A stretch of 64,000 nt of DNA from NCBI RefSeq assembly GCF_018617385.1, contig NZ_JACSKA010000001.1, positions 248,001-312,000 of the forward strand, read 5' to 3'. Of this stretch, positions 57,361 through 64,000 are shown piece after piece. Positions within the stretch are counted from its first letter, which is position 1, and every line of letters starts with the position of its first letter. The notes below the pieces were generated by a model, which worked only from the letters and a program-made list of their open reading frames with translations, was not told where the DNA came from and made no database searches. A program made the position numbers and the translations under genes. Source of the stretch: Exiguobacterium sp018617385 (GTDB lineage Bacteria; Bacillota; Bacilli; Exiguobacteriales; Exiguobacteriaceae).

Positions 57361-58002
57361 TCAATTTAGGCCTAACCACTTTTTCACCGGTTCCCGGAAG
57401 ATATACGTCACGACAATCAAGCCGACGAAGACGAGCGCGGCGATGAAGATCGTGGTGACACTGCCTGAGGCGAGGCTCGCCCCGAGGAAGCTGTAGGCGA
57501 ACGTACCTGGAATCATGCCGAGCACGGTCGCCGGTACGAAGGCACGGAAGCGAACACGTGAGATTCCGCCGGCATAACTGAGTAAGTCGAAACTGACGAG
57601 CGGGATGAGCCGGAGGACAAATACATATAAAAAGCCACGACGCTCCATTTGAGTGAACAGTTTCTCTGACCATGGATAGCGGTCGACATTGATGACCGAT
57701 CGACCGAAAAAGCGTCCCATCACGTACCCGGTCGTCGCGGCAGCAGTCGCGCCGATGATGATATAGAGGACACCTGGCCACACGCCGAATGCGAGGCCGG
57801 CTCCGAGTGACAGCACGGATGTTGGTAAAAATGCGACCGGACCGATGGCATAAAGGAAAATAAAGAAGAGTGGCCCCCAAAATCCGAATGACAAGACGAT
57901 GTCCCGGATGTCAGACGGACGCAACTCATAGTGGAAATGGGTGATATAGAACAACGTGCCGAACACGAGTAAAAATAGAGTGATTTTTAGCCAACGTGGC
58001 AT
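57361..58002 (-). CDS. TVP38/TMEM64-family (VTT domain) membrane protein
   Basis: This 213-residue protein has about six hydrophobic segments and the VTT signature FLPTSVLSLGAGLAFGVWPG, then GRFFGRSV and FVLRLIPLVSFDLLSYAGG. VTT proteins are related to DedA and are thought to move phospholipids across membranes. AGGAGGG before the ATG at 58002 sets the start. Notably the other VTT gene in this window (dedA at 47 kb) is broken. Confidence 0.9.
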   Translation of the reverse strand: MPRWLKITLFLLVFGTLFYITHFHYELRPSDIRDIVLSFGFWGPLFFIFLYAIGPVAFLPTSVLSLGAGLAFGVWPGVLYIIIGATAAATTGYVMGRFFGRSVINVDRYPWSEKLFTQMERRGFLYVFVLRLIPLVSFDLLSYAGGISRVRFRAFVPATVLGMIPGTFAYSFLGASLASGSVTTIFIAALVFVGLIVVTYIFREPVKKWLGLN

Positions 58003-58080
58003 GAGGCGTCCCTCCTTTTTTCTAAGCATACCGTATACTCGGCTCTAGAAAGAAAACGGATGTGCGAAAAAACCGAAGCG

Positions 58081-58512
58081 TTAGCCTCGGTTTCCTTCGT
58101 AGCGCTGAATCCATTCCTCGACAGTCATCTTTTCGACGAGTTCCCCAACTAAGTCAAACGGGATTCGCTTCACATTATTGAAACGAATACAGCTTTTCCC
58201 CATATCCAGTTTCGTCGGGACACGACTCGCATACTCTCGTTCGAACCAGGCGAGTAATTCAGGGTCGGCGTAAATCCCCATATGATAGAGTCCGACATGA
58301 CGCTTTTGTGCGATCACGCTAATAAAGGGAAGTGGTGTACCGGGTGTGACATGATATCCGGACGGATAGCGGTCAAGCGGTACGACATAATGGATGCCAT
58401 GTCCGTCCGTCGTCTTTTCATATCCGTCAGGTAAATGATCATCGATAACTTCAATCAGATGAATAAATGAATCGAGTCGTTCCTCGTCGACGAGTGTCGT
58501 CACGTCCATCAT
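58081..58512 (-). CDS. DUF1801 domain protein
   Basis: This 143-residue cytoplasmic protein has the DUF1801 hallmark near the C-terminus: LDMGKSCIRFNNVKRIPFDL followed by VGELVEKMTVEEWI. Members include the iron-chaperone-like Fra/YdhG group, but no function can be set here. Its start overlaps the DUF2200 stop by 4 bp (ATGA). Confidence 0.85.
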   Translation of the reverse strand: MMDVTTLVDEERLDSFIHLIEVIDDHLPDGYEKTTDGHGIHYVVPLDRYPSGYHVTPGTPLPFISVIAQKRHVGLYHMGIYADPELLAWFEREYASRVPTKLDMGKSCIRFNNVKRIPFDLVGELVEKMTVEEWIQRYEGNRG

Positions 58513-58865
58513 GATTCGCCTCCTCGTAAGATTTTCTCCATTTTCTTTCCTTTTGCCAACTCATCGATGAGTTTGTCCAAATAACGGATCTCACGCATGA
58601 GCGGTTCTTCCACGTTCTCGACGCGGACCCCACAGACGACGCCTTTGATGAGGGTGCGGTCTTCGTTGAGACGAGGTGCGGCAGAGAAGAATGTGTCAAA
58701 ATCAACCCCGTCAGCAATTTGACGCTCGAGTCCGAATTCATCATACCCGGTCAACCACTCAATGATGGTGTCGACTTCTTCTTTCGTGCGTCCTTTCCGT
58801 TCCGCTTTGGCGACGTAGTGTGGATAGACGCTCGCAAAGCTCGTCGTGTAAATGCGGTGACCCAT
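58509..58865 (-). CDS. DUF2200 family protein
   Basis: This 118-residue protein matches DUF2200 from start to end: HRIYTTSFASVYPHYVAKAE, EEVDTIIEWLTGYDE, TLIKGVVCGVRVENVE and PLMREIRYLDKLIDELAKGK. The function is unknown. It is the first gene of a coupled pair with the DUF1801 gene, and the facing MarR gene starts 115 bp away. Confidence 0.9.
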   Translation of the reverse strand: MGHRIYTTSFASVYPHYVAKAERKGRTKEEVDTIIEWLTGYDEFGLERQIADGVDFDTFFSAAPRLNEDRTLIKGVVCGVRVENVEEPLMREIRYLDKLIDELAKGKKMEKILRGGES

Positions 58866-58979
58866 TGCGCACTCATCTCCTTCTTCATAAAGAATTCTCT
58901 TCTTTCATTCTCTCACAAAATCAAGTATGCTTATATCAAATGTTTTTGTTGCATTTACAACAAAAAGGGGTGTCTCAGG

Positions 58980-59432
58980 ATGCATGACCATTTACGAGAG
59001 ATCGGGATGATTGCACGTGCCCTCGATTCAATCAGCAACATTGAATTTAAGGCACTCGGTTTAGAAAAAGGGAAGTACTTGTACGTCGTCAGGATTTTTG
59101 AACACCCAGGTATCATTCAAGAGCGGCTGGCAGAGTTGATTAAGGTAGATCGGACGACCGCCGCACGTGCCATCAAGAAACTGGAGCAAGAGGGATGGAT
59201 TGAGAGACGGTCAGATGTAGAGAACCAGAAAATCAAACGGTTATACGTGACGCAGAAGGGCGAGGCATTGTACCCGCTCATCATTCGGGAACATGAATAT
59301 TCTACATCGGTCGCGTTATCAGGACTCGACGAGCAAGAAAGTGAAGAGTTGTTACGCCTCTTGAAAAAAGTAAGAAGCAATGTGGAGATAGATTGGGCCG
59401 AAGTGAAGAAAGGCAAGCATCGAGAATACTGA
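58980..59432 (+). CDS. MarR-family transcriptional regulator
   Basis: This 150-residue winged-helix repressor has an N-terminal dimer helix, then YVVRIFEHPGIIQERLAELI, KVDRTTAARAIKKLEQEGWI (recognition helix) and the wing ERRSDVENQKIKRLYVTQKG. The long upstream open frame is not coding; AAAAGGGG before the ATG at 58980 sets the start. It is probably cotranscribed with the GNAT gene 15 bp downstream. The ligand is unknown. Confidence 0.92.
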   Translation: MHDHLREIGMIARALDSISNIEFKALGLEKGKYLYVVRIFEHPGIIQERLAELIKVDRTTAARAIKKLEQEGWIERRSDVENQKIKRLYVTQKGEALYPLIIREHEYSTSVALSGLDEQESEELLRLLKKVRSNVEIDWAEVKKGKHREY

Positions 59433-59447
59433 GAGGAGCGAGACCAT

Positions 59448-59960
59448 ATGATTGAAATCTCGAAGGTGACAGACGTAGAAGCCTTACGTCACATTAGCAT
59501 CCAGACATTTACGGAGACGTTCGCACGTCACAACACAGAAGAGCATTTGAACGCTTACTTAGAAAAAGCGTACGCGACTGAGCAGTTGAAGCGAGAGTTG
59601 GCACACCCTGACTCTCATTTCTACTTTGCGCACGTAGATGGCGAGTTGGCAGGGTATTTGAAAGTGAACGTACGCGATGCTCAATCTGAACCGATGGGCG
59701 CCGATACGATTGAAATCGAACGGATTTATGTATTCGAAGTGTTTCAAGGTCACGGGGTGGGGAAAGCGTTATTTATTAAGGCGACTGAATTGGCGAAGGA
59801 GCTACACAAGCGAAAGATGTGGCTCGGCGTATGGGAACATAATGAGAGAGCGATTCGATTCTATCGACGAAACGGGTTCGAACAGACGGGGGTGCACACC
59901 TTTTTCATGGGGGAGGATGCACAAAACGACCTCATTTTCATGAGGTCGTTCACGGACTAG
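59448..59960 (+). CDS. GNAT-family N-acetyltransferase
   Basis: This 170-residue protein has the GNAT core: IEIERIYVFEVFQGHGVGKALF is motif A (the Q/RxxGxG/A acetyl-CoA loop is QGHGVG), and MWLGVWEHNERAIRFYRRNGFEQTG is motif B. The substrate cannot be inferred. It is cotranscribed with the MarR gene. The last codons form one arm of a terminator. Confidence 0.9.
   Translation: MIEISKVTDVEALRHISIQTFTETFARHNTEEHLNAYLEKAYATEQLKRELAHPDSHFYFAHVDGELAGYLKVNVRDAQSEPMGADTIEIERIYVFEVFQGHGVGKALFIKATELAKELHKRKMWLGVWEHNERAIRFYRRNGFEQTGVHTFFMGEDAQNDLIFMRSFTD
59925..59950 (-). terminator. Terminator of the HAD gene inside the GNAT 3' end
   Basis: AACGACCTCA / TGAGGTCGTT has a 6-nt loop and, on the minus strand, TTTTG follows. 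It overlaps the coding end of the converging GNAT gene. Confidence 0.7.
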
Positions 59961-60622
59961 AGCCATTCTGACAAATGGTTTAAGTTTGGATAGACGGCAT
60001 CTGGTTTAACATCGAACTCCTCGAACGGTAAGTCGTTCCGATTGATCCATGCCGCGTGGAAGCCAAAATTTTTCGCCCCGGCGATGTCCCAGCCGTTTGA
60101 CGATAAGAAGAGCACCTCGTCACGACGAAGACCGGACATCTTGAACCAGTGCATGTAGGCGGCAGGTGTCGGTTTCGGTTGTTTGATGCCGTCGACGCTG
60201 ACAACCTCATCGAAAGAATCGGTGAGACCGGCGTTGTGAAGCAGTGCCTCAAGCATCTCGTCCGTTCCGTTTGAGAGAATGACCGTCTTTACGTCATGCA
60301 ACTCTTTTAGGACCGACTCGACCTCTTCATACGGGGTGAGGTGCGCATACGATGCGATCAGACGTTGTTCGATTTCCTCCGTCGATGTAGCATTATGCAC
60401 GGCGAGCGCGTAACGGAGTGCGTCCCGGGTCACTTTATCGAAATCTTCATAACGTCCCATCATGTGGCGCCAAAAGAAATACTCGAGTTGTTTCGTCCGC
60501 CATACTTGGCTGATGGCAGCTCCTTTTTCAGGGAACTCTTGTTCACAGGCATCCTTCACCGAATGGACGTCGAATAATGTGCCATATACGTCAAAGACGA
60601 TGGCTTTGATAGGTTGTTTCAT
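59957..60622 (-). CDS. HAD-family haloacid dehalogenase type II-like hydrolase
   Basis: This 221-residue HAD hydrolase has the nucleophile Asp11 in IVFDVYGTLFDV, motif II VILSNGTDEML, Lys in DGIKQPKPTP and motif IV FLSSNGWDIAGAKNFG. The SSNGWD segment is typical of L-2-haloacid dehalogenases rather than phosphatases. The true substrate is unproven. The ATG follows GGAGGAATG on the minus strand. Confidence 0.9.
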   Translation of the reverse strand: MKQPIKAIVFDVYGTLFDVHSVKDACEQEFPEKGAAISQVWRTKQLEYFFWRHMMGRYEDFDKVTRDALRYALAVHNATSTEEIEQRLIASYAHLTPYEEVESVLKELHDVKTVILSNGTDEMLEALLHNAGLTDSFDEVVSVDGIKQPKPTPAAYMHWFKMSGLRRDEVLFLSSNGWDIAGAKNFGFHAAWINRNDLPFEEFDVKPDAVYPNLNHLSEWL

Positions 60623-60692
60623 AAAAACATTCCTCCTTCTGTGTCGTTATACCCGACTTGATCAGAATATAATAGGAGAAAGGGGGTCCGGC

Positions 60693-61286
60693 ATGTATAT
60701 TCCAAATCAATATTCCGTCAAAGAGCGAGCTGAGATTTACGCATTTCTCCATGCCCATCCGTTCGGTACGATCGTGACGCATGATGGGGACAAACCGATT
60801 GCGACACATGTCCCGTTACGATTCGATGAGGCGAACAGTCAACTGACGACCCATGTCGCAAAAGCGAATCCGCAGTGGCGAACGATTGAAAATCAAACCG
60901 TTCTCGTCATGTTTCAAGGACCAAACGCTTACGTGTCGGCGTCCTGGTACGGCCATGAGGACGTCTCGACATGGAACTATCAAGCCGTACACGTGTATGG
61001 ACGTGCCACGATTCTCAATGAGAAAGAATTAGTGGAGGAACTCGCAGGATTGCTCCATGAGCATGAAGGGGAACGCGAGCATGCGGTACGTTGGGAGACG
61101 TTATCGGAACCAGTGAAGCGACAAATGAACGGCGTCGTCGGGTTCCGCATTGACATCACTGACATGCAGGCGACGTTCAAATTAAGTCAAAACCGAAACG
61201 ACGTGGACCATGAACGGATCGTTTCGGAGCTTGAAAAACATGATAAACCGATTGCTGACGTCATGCGACGGCATCGAAAGTCCTAA
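60693..61286 (+). CDS. PaiB-like FMN-binding protein
   Basis: This 197-residue split-barrel flavin-binding family protein starts MYIPNQYSVKERAEIYAFLH. It has FGTIVTHDGDKPIATHVPLR, then GPNAYVSASWY and VSTWNYQAVHVYG, and the C-terminal GVVGFRIDITDMQATFKLSQ. PaiB in Bacillus is annotated as a transcriptional regulator of protease and sporulation genes; here no sporulation genes are seen. GAGAAAGGGGG precedes the ATG. Confidence 0.92.
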   Translation: MYIPNQYSVKERAEIYAFLHAHPFGTIVTHDGDKPIATHVPLRFDEANSQLTTHVAKANPQWRTIENQTVLVMFQGPNAYVSASWYGHEDVSTWNYQAVHVYGRATILNEKELVEELAGLLHEHEGEREHAVRWETLSEPVKRQMNGVVGFRIDITDMQATFKLSQNRNDVDHERIVSELEKHDKPIADVMRRHRKS

Positions 61287-61288
61287 GC

Positions 61289-61316
61289 AACCTGTCCTAA
61301 AACGGCAGGTTTTTTC
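61289..61316 (+). terminator. Terminator after the PaiB-like gene
   Basis: AACCTG / CAGGTT with an inner CC/GG pair is followed by T5-6. Confidence 0.85.
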
Positions 61317-61338
61317 ATATTTCTTTACCGAATAGCGG

Positions 61339-61367
61339 TTGACATGACTTAAGAGCAGGTCTATACT
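61339..61367 (+). promoter_or_regulatory. Strong SigA promoter of the iron-siderophore ABC operon
   Basis: A consensus TTGACA (61339-61344) and TATACT (61362-61367) are separated by 17 bp. The transcription start would fall on the Fur box. Confidence 0.9.
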
Positions 61368-61371
61368 CATA

Positions 61372-61390
61372 ACTGATAATGATTATCAGT
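61372..61390. promoter_or_regulatory. Fur box
   Basis: ACTGATAATGATTATCAGT is a perfect 9-1-9 palindrome containing the classic GATAATGATTATC core. It starts 5 bp after the -10, so Fe-Fur would block initiation. Confidence 0.96.
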
Positions 61391-61430
61391 ATCGACAAAA
61401 TACAGAGAAGTTCGAAAAGGAGAAAATCAC

Positions 61431-62474
61431 GTGAACAACACATTCAAGAAATGGTTACATATGTTCATCTTTGTATCGGCATTTGCCCTCATCTTAGCCG
61501 GTTGTGGTTCGGAAGAAGCTGAGAACGCTTCCACGAACGAAGGGACGGAAGAATCGGCAGAAGGTTACCCGATCACAATCGAGCACGCATTCGGTGAAAC
61601 GGTCATCGAAGAGAAACCGGAACGGGTCGCAACAATCTCATGGGGAAACCATGACGTCGCACTTGCCCTCGACGTCGTACCAGTCGGATTCTCAGCTGCG
61701 AACTATGGTGTCCAGGACGACAGCGGTATGCTTCCATGGACGGCTGAGAAGTTGAAAGCGCTCGGGGAAGAGAACCCGAACATCTATCAAGATACAGACG
61801 GATTAGACTTTGAAGCGATCGCGGATTCAAACCCGGACGTGATCTTGGCGGCCTACTCAGGCATCACGCAAGAAGACTATGACACGCTTAGCCAAATCGC
61901 ACCGGTCGTGGCTTACAAAGAAACTCCTTGGGTCACATCATGGCAAGACATGGTTCGCTATGACTCACTCGCAATGGGACTTGGTGAAGAAGGCGAACAA
62001 TTGATCAAAGACACGGAGCAGTTGATCACAGACAAAGCGACAGCCGTTCCTGAGATCGCTGGAAAGAAAGCCGCATTCGTCTCGATGAGCGCGGAAGACC
62101 TTTCAAAATTCTATATCTATACGACGGGTGACCCACGCGGTGCCTTCATCGAAGAACTCGGGATGGAGTACCCACAAAACATCTTAGAGGAAGCAGAGAA
62201 AACGGATAGCTTCTATCTGGAGCTCAGCAAAGAGAACGCCGACATCTTGAACGACGTCGACATCTTCGTCACATACGGAAATGAAGATACGTTAAAGGCG
62301 CTTCAAGCAGACCCGCTCTACAGTAAAGTGCCAGCCATTGAACGTGGCTCGGTCGTCTTGATCGAAGATAACACACCACTTGCAGCGGCAGGAACACCGA
62401 CGCCACTCTCGATTGAATATACGATTGATGAGTACGTTTCACGCGTATCGGATGCCCTTGCGAAAGTGAAATGA
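61431..62474 (+). CDS. Iron-siderophore ABC transporter substrate-binding lipoprotein
   Basis: This 347-residue class III (FhuD/FecB-type) binding protein has the lipobox LILAGCGSEE. YPITIEHAFGETVIEEKPERV is the typical family start, followed by LDFEAIADSNPDVILAAYSG. The ligand siderophore cannot be told from sequence. It is the first gene after the Fur-controlled promoter, and its stop overlaps the permease start (ATGA). Confidence 0.93.
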   Translation: MNNTFKKWLHMFIFVSAFALILAGCGSEEAENASTNEGTEESAEGYPITIEHAFGETVIEEKPERVATISWGNHDVALALDVVPVGFSAANYGVQDDSGMLPWTAEKLKALGEENPNIYQDTDGLDFEAIADSNPDVILAAYSGITQEDYDTLSQIAPVVAYKETPWVTSWQDMVRYDSLAMGLGEEGEQLIKDTEQLITDKATAVPEIAGKKAAFVSMSAEDLSKFYIYTTGDPRGAFIEELGMEYPQNILEEAEKTDSFYLELSKENADILNDVDIFVTYGNEDTLKALQADPLYSKVPAIERGSVVLIEDNTPLAAAGTPTPLSIEYTIDEYVSRVSDALAKVK

Positions 62475-63496
62475 TGCAAACACAAATCAAACAGATGCAC
62501 ACGCCAAAGCACTTTCCGCTTCTCTTGATCGGAACGCTTGTACTGACGGTGCTGTGCATCTTGGCATCCCTTGCCTTCGGCTCACGAACAGTCGGGTGGA
62601 ATGAACTGCTGGACGGTTTATTCCGTCCGGCTGTTCAGTCGTATGAGGCAGACATTGTCCGGGAGCGGGTCATCCGGACAATCTTTAGTTTCATGTGTGG
62701 CGCAGCACTTGGTGTGGCGGGAGCGCTCATGCAGTCGGTGACGCGTAACCCGATCGCCGATCCAAGCATCCTTGGGGTCAACACGGGAGCAGCGCTCGCC
62801 GTCGTCATCGGGATCGCGTTCTTCAATATCTCGACAGCGAGTGCGTTCATCTGGTTCGCGCTCGTCGGGGCGCTATTGACGGCCATTTTCGTTTTCGGTA
62901 TCGGTTCGCTTGGAAGAGGAGGGGCGACCCCGCTCAAACTCGTCTTAGCGGGAGCGGCGACAAGTGCAGCACTATCGTCGCTCGTCATGGCGCTCATGAT
63001 TCCACGCTCGAACGTCATGGATCAGTTCCGTTTTTGGCAAGTTGGGAGTGTCGGTGCAGGAAATCTGGATTCGATTTATACCTTTTTACCGTTTCTTTTA
63101 ATCGGTCTCGTGATTGCGGTCGTGACCGCGCCTTCTTTGAACGCACTCGCACTCGGGGAGGAGATGGCGAAGAGCCTCGGCGTTCGGACAGGCACGTTGA
63201 AACTGACCGCCTCGTTCGCCGGCGTGATTTTGTGTGGGGCAGCGACAGCGCTTGCCGGACCGATCGGATTTATCGGGCTACTCGCACCCCATTTGATTCG
63301 CCTCGTGCTCGGTCCGGATCAACGCTATCTCATGCCGATGTCCGCTTTTGCGGGCGCCATCATCTTAACTTTCTCGGACGTCATCGGACGTTTGCTCGGA
63401 AGTCCGGGTGAACTCGAGGTCGGGATTGTGACGGCGTTCATCGGGGCACCAATCTTGATTCTATTGACAATGAAAGTAAAGGTAAGAGGACTATGA
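62471..63496 (+). CDS. FecCD-family iron-siderophore permease (first)
   Basis: This 341-residue polytopic permease has about nine to ten helices. Landmarks are RTIFSFMCGAALGVAGALMQ, TRNPIADPSILGVNTGAALA, and GPIGFIGLLAPHLIRLVLGP near the ATPase-contact region. It overlaps both the binding-protein gene and the next permease gene by 4 bp. Confidence 0.94.
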   Translation: MMQTQIKQMHTPKHFPLLLIGTLVLTVLCILASLAFGSRTVGWNELLDGLFRPAVQSYEADIVRERVIRTIFSFMCGAALGVAGALMQSVTRNPIADPSILGVNTGAALAVVIGIAFFNISTASAFIWFALVGALLTAIFVFGIGSLGRGGATPLKLVLAGAATSAALSSLVMALMIPRSNVMDQFRFWQVGSVGAGNLDSIYTFLPFLLIGLVIAVVTAPSLNALALGEEMAKSLGVRTGTLKLTASFAGVILCGAATALAGPIGFIGLLAPHLIRLVLGPDQRYLMPMSAFAGAIILTFSDVIGRLLGSPGELEVGIVTAFIGAPILILLTMKVKVRGL

Positions 63497-64000
63497 TGCA
63501 ACCAGCGATTGAACAAATCAGACAAGGTCGCATGAAGCGACGCCGTCGTTATGTCGGGATGACGCTTCTTTTGACCATCATAGCGGTAGTATTGAGCGGG
63601 TTAATGCTCATGTTGGGCAATACGATTTATCCGGTTCAGGATGTCATCCGCGTCTTGCTTGGGGAAGACGTAAAAGGGGCGACGTTCGCCGTTGAAGTGT
63701 TGCGTTTACCACGTATGCTTGCTGGTGTCTTTGCCGGTGCAGCATTTGGTGCCGCGGGAACCATCTTCCAAACGATGCTTCGAAATCCGCTCGCCAACCC
63801 GAATGTCATCGGGATCACGACCGGTTCGAGTGCGGCGGCTGTCTTTTGTATCGTCGTCCTCCAGTCGAGTGAAGCGGTCATCTCGATTGCATCAATCATT
63901 GGTGGGCTGGTGACCGTGCTCGTCATCTATTTCCTATCCAAAGGTGCCGCGTTCTCCATTGGTCGTCTCGTATTAGTGGGGATTGGGATTCAAGCGATGC
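63493..64000 (+). CDS. FecCD-family iron-siderophore permease (second, 3' truncated by window edge)
   Basis: The first ~169 residues of the partner permease are in the window. LRLPRMLAGVFAGAAFGAAG and TMLRNPLANPNVIGITTGSS match the same family landmarks as the first permease. AAGAGG precedes the ATGATG; the second ATG (63496) is an equally good start. An ATPase gene may follow outside the window. Confidence 0.93.
   Translation, partial: MMQPAIEQIRQGRMKRRRRYVGMTLLLTIIAVVLSGLMLMLGNTIYPVQDVIRVLLGEDVKGATFAVEVLRLPRMLAGVFAGAAFGAAGTIFQTMLRNPLANPNVIGITTGSSAAAVFCIVVLQSSEAVISIASIIGGLVTVLVIYFLSKGAAFSIGRLVLVGIGIQAM

Noticed and set aside
57302..57880. 192-codon minus-strand open frame overlapping the TVP38 gene
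   Set aside because: The TVP38/VTT frame on the same strand carries the family signatures; this one is Arg/Cys-rich shadow sequence.
58719..58979. Upstream extension of the MarR open frame
   Set aside because: It would overlap DUF2200 antisense; the ribosome site and homologous N-terminus place the start at 58980.
1..64000. CRISPR arrays, tRNA, rRNA, transposases, integrases or phage genes
   Set aside because: No regularly spaced repeats, cloverleaf clusters or mobile-element proteins were seen in either strand by reading; a tRNAscan or Rfam run was not possible.

Overview
This window looks like the chromosome of a low-to-mid GC, non-spore-forming member of the Bacillales, most likely Exiguobacterium or a close relative. 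The evidence is the Bacillus-like order atp operon - ywzB - murA - mbl - flhO/flhP - mscL - fabZ, strong AGGAGG ribosome sites, and the absence of spoIID, spoIIQ and spoIIID, which separate murA from mbl in Bacillus subtilis. The genus is an inference from gene order and sequence feel; no search was run.

Layout. 1-6.1 kb: the end of atpB and then atpEFHAGDC, the F1Fo ATP synthase. 6.2-10.4 kb: a degenerate EAL-HDOD regulator, ywzB, murA and mbl. 10.4-17.6 kb: an accessory block between mbl and flhO. It holds hairpin repeats, a structured intergenic repeat of a Bacillaceae-like type, a VOC protein, a secreted unknown, an SDR, a LytS-type kinase with a SARP-like regulator, and an orphan kinase. 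17.7-22.2 kb: flhO, flhP, glycerate kinase, mscL, an EpuA-like protein, fabZ and a lipoprotein. 22.2-28.8 kb: a chemoreceptor, a C45-type Ntn hydrolase, a GAF-GGDEF protein, a methyltransferase and an iron-sulfur photolyase. 28.8-34.4 kb: a glycerol-3-phosphate / glycerophosphodiester uptake operon (glpP, ugpC, ugpA, ugpE, ugpB, ugpQ) behind a leader terminator.

34.4-37.0 kb: a membrane diguanylate cyclase, a tiny membrane protein and another orphan kinase. 37.1-44.9 kb: a copper-handling island with a multicopper oxidase, a CopB-type P-ATPase behind a CsoR-like operator, a beta-propeller lipoprotein, a two-component system whose operon starts with a stand-alone Mur-ligase N-terminal domain, and a DUF305 protein. 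45.1-47.8 kb: an SH3-M23 peptidase, a tiny membrane protein, a TerC protein and a dedA gene broken by a 20-bp tandem duplication. 48.1-53.9 kb: kdpFABC under a c-di-AMP (ydaO-type) riboswitch, followed by a kinase-less KdpD. 54-61.3 kb: an NmrA-like reductase, a chemoreceptor with a SigD-type promoter, a polysaccharide deacetylase, a TVP38 protein, DUF1801/DUF2200, MarR, GNAT, HAD and PaiB. 61.3-64 kb: a Fur-boxed siderophore ABC importer running off the end.

The most notable items are the kdp locus, where a nucleotide riboswitch is paired with a KdpD lacking its kinase; the Mur-type domain in a two-component operon; the self-contained GlpP-controlled ugp operon; the dedA duplication; and two similar ~50-residue membrane proteins missed by length-limited gene calling. 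No tRNA, rRNA, CRISPR array, transposase or phage gene was seen.
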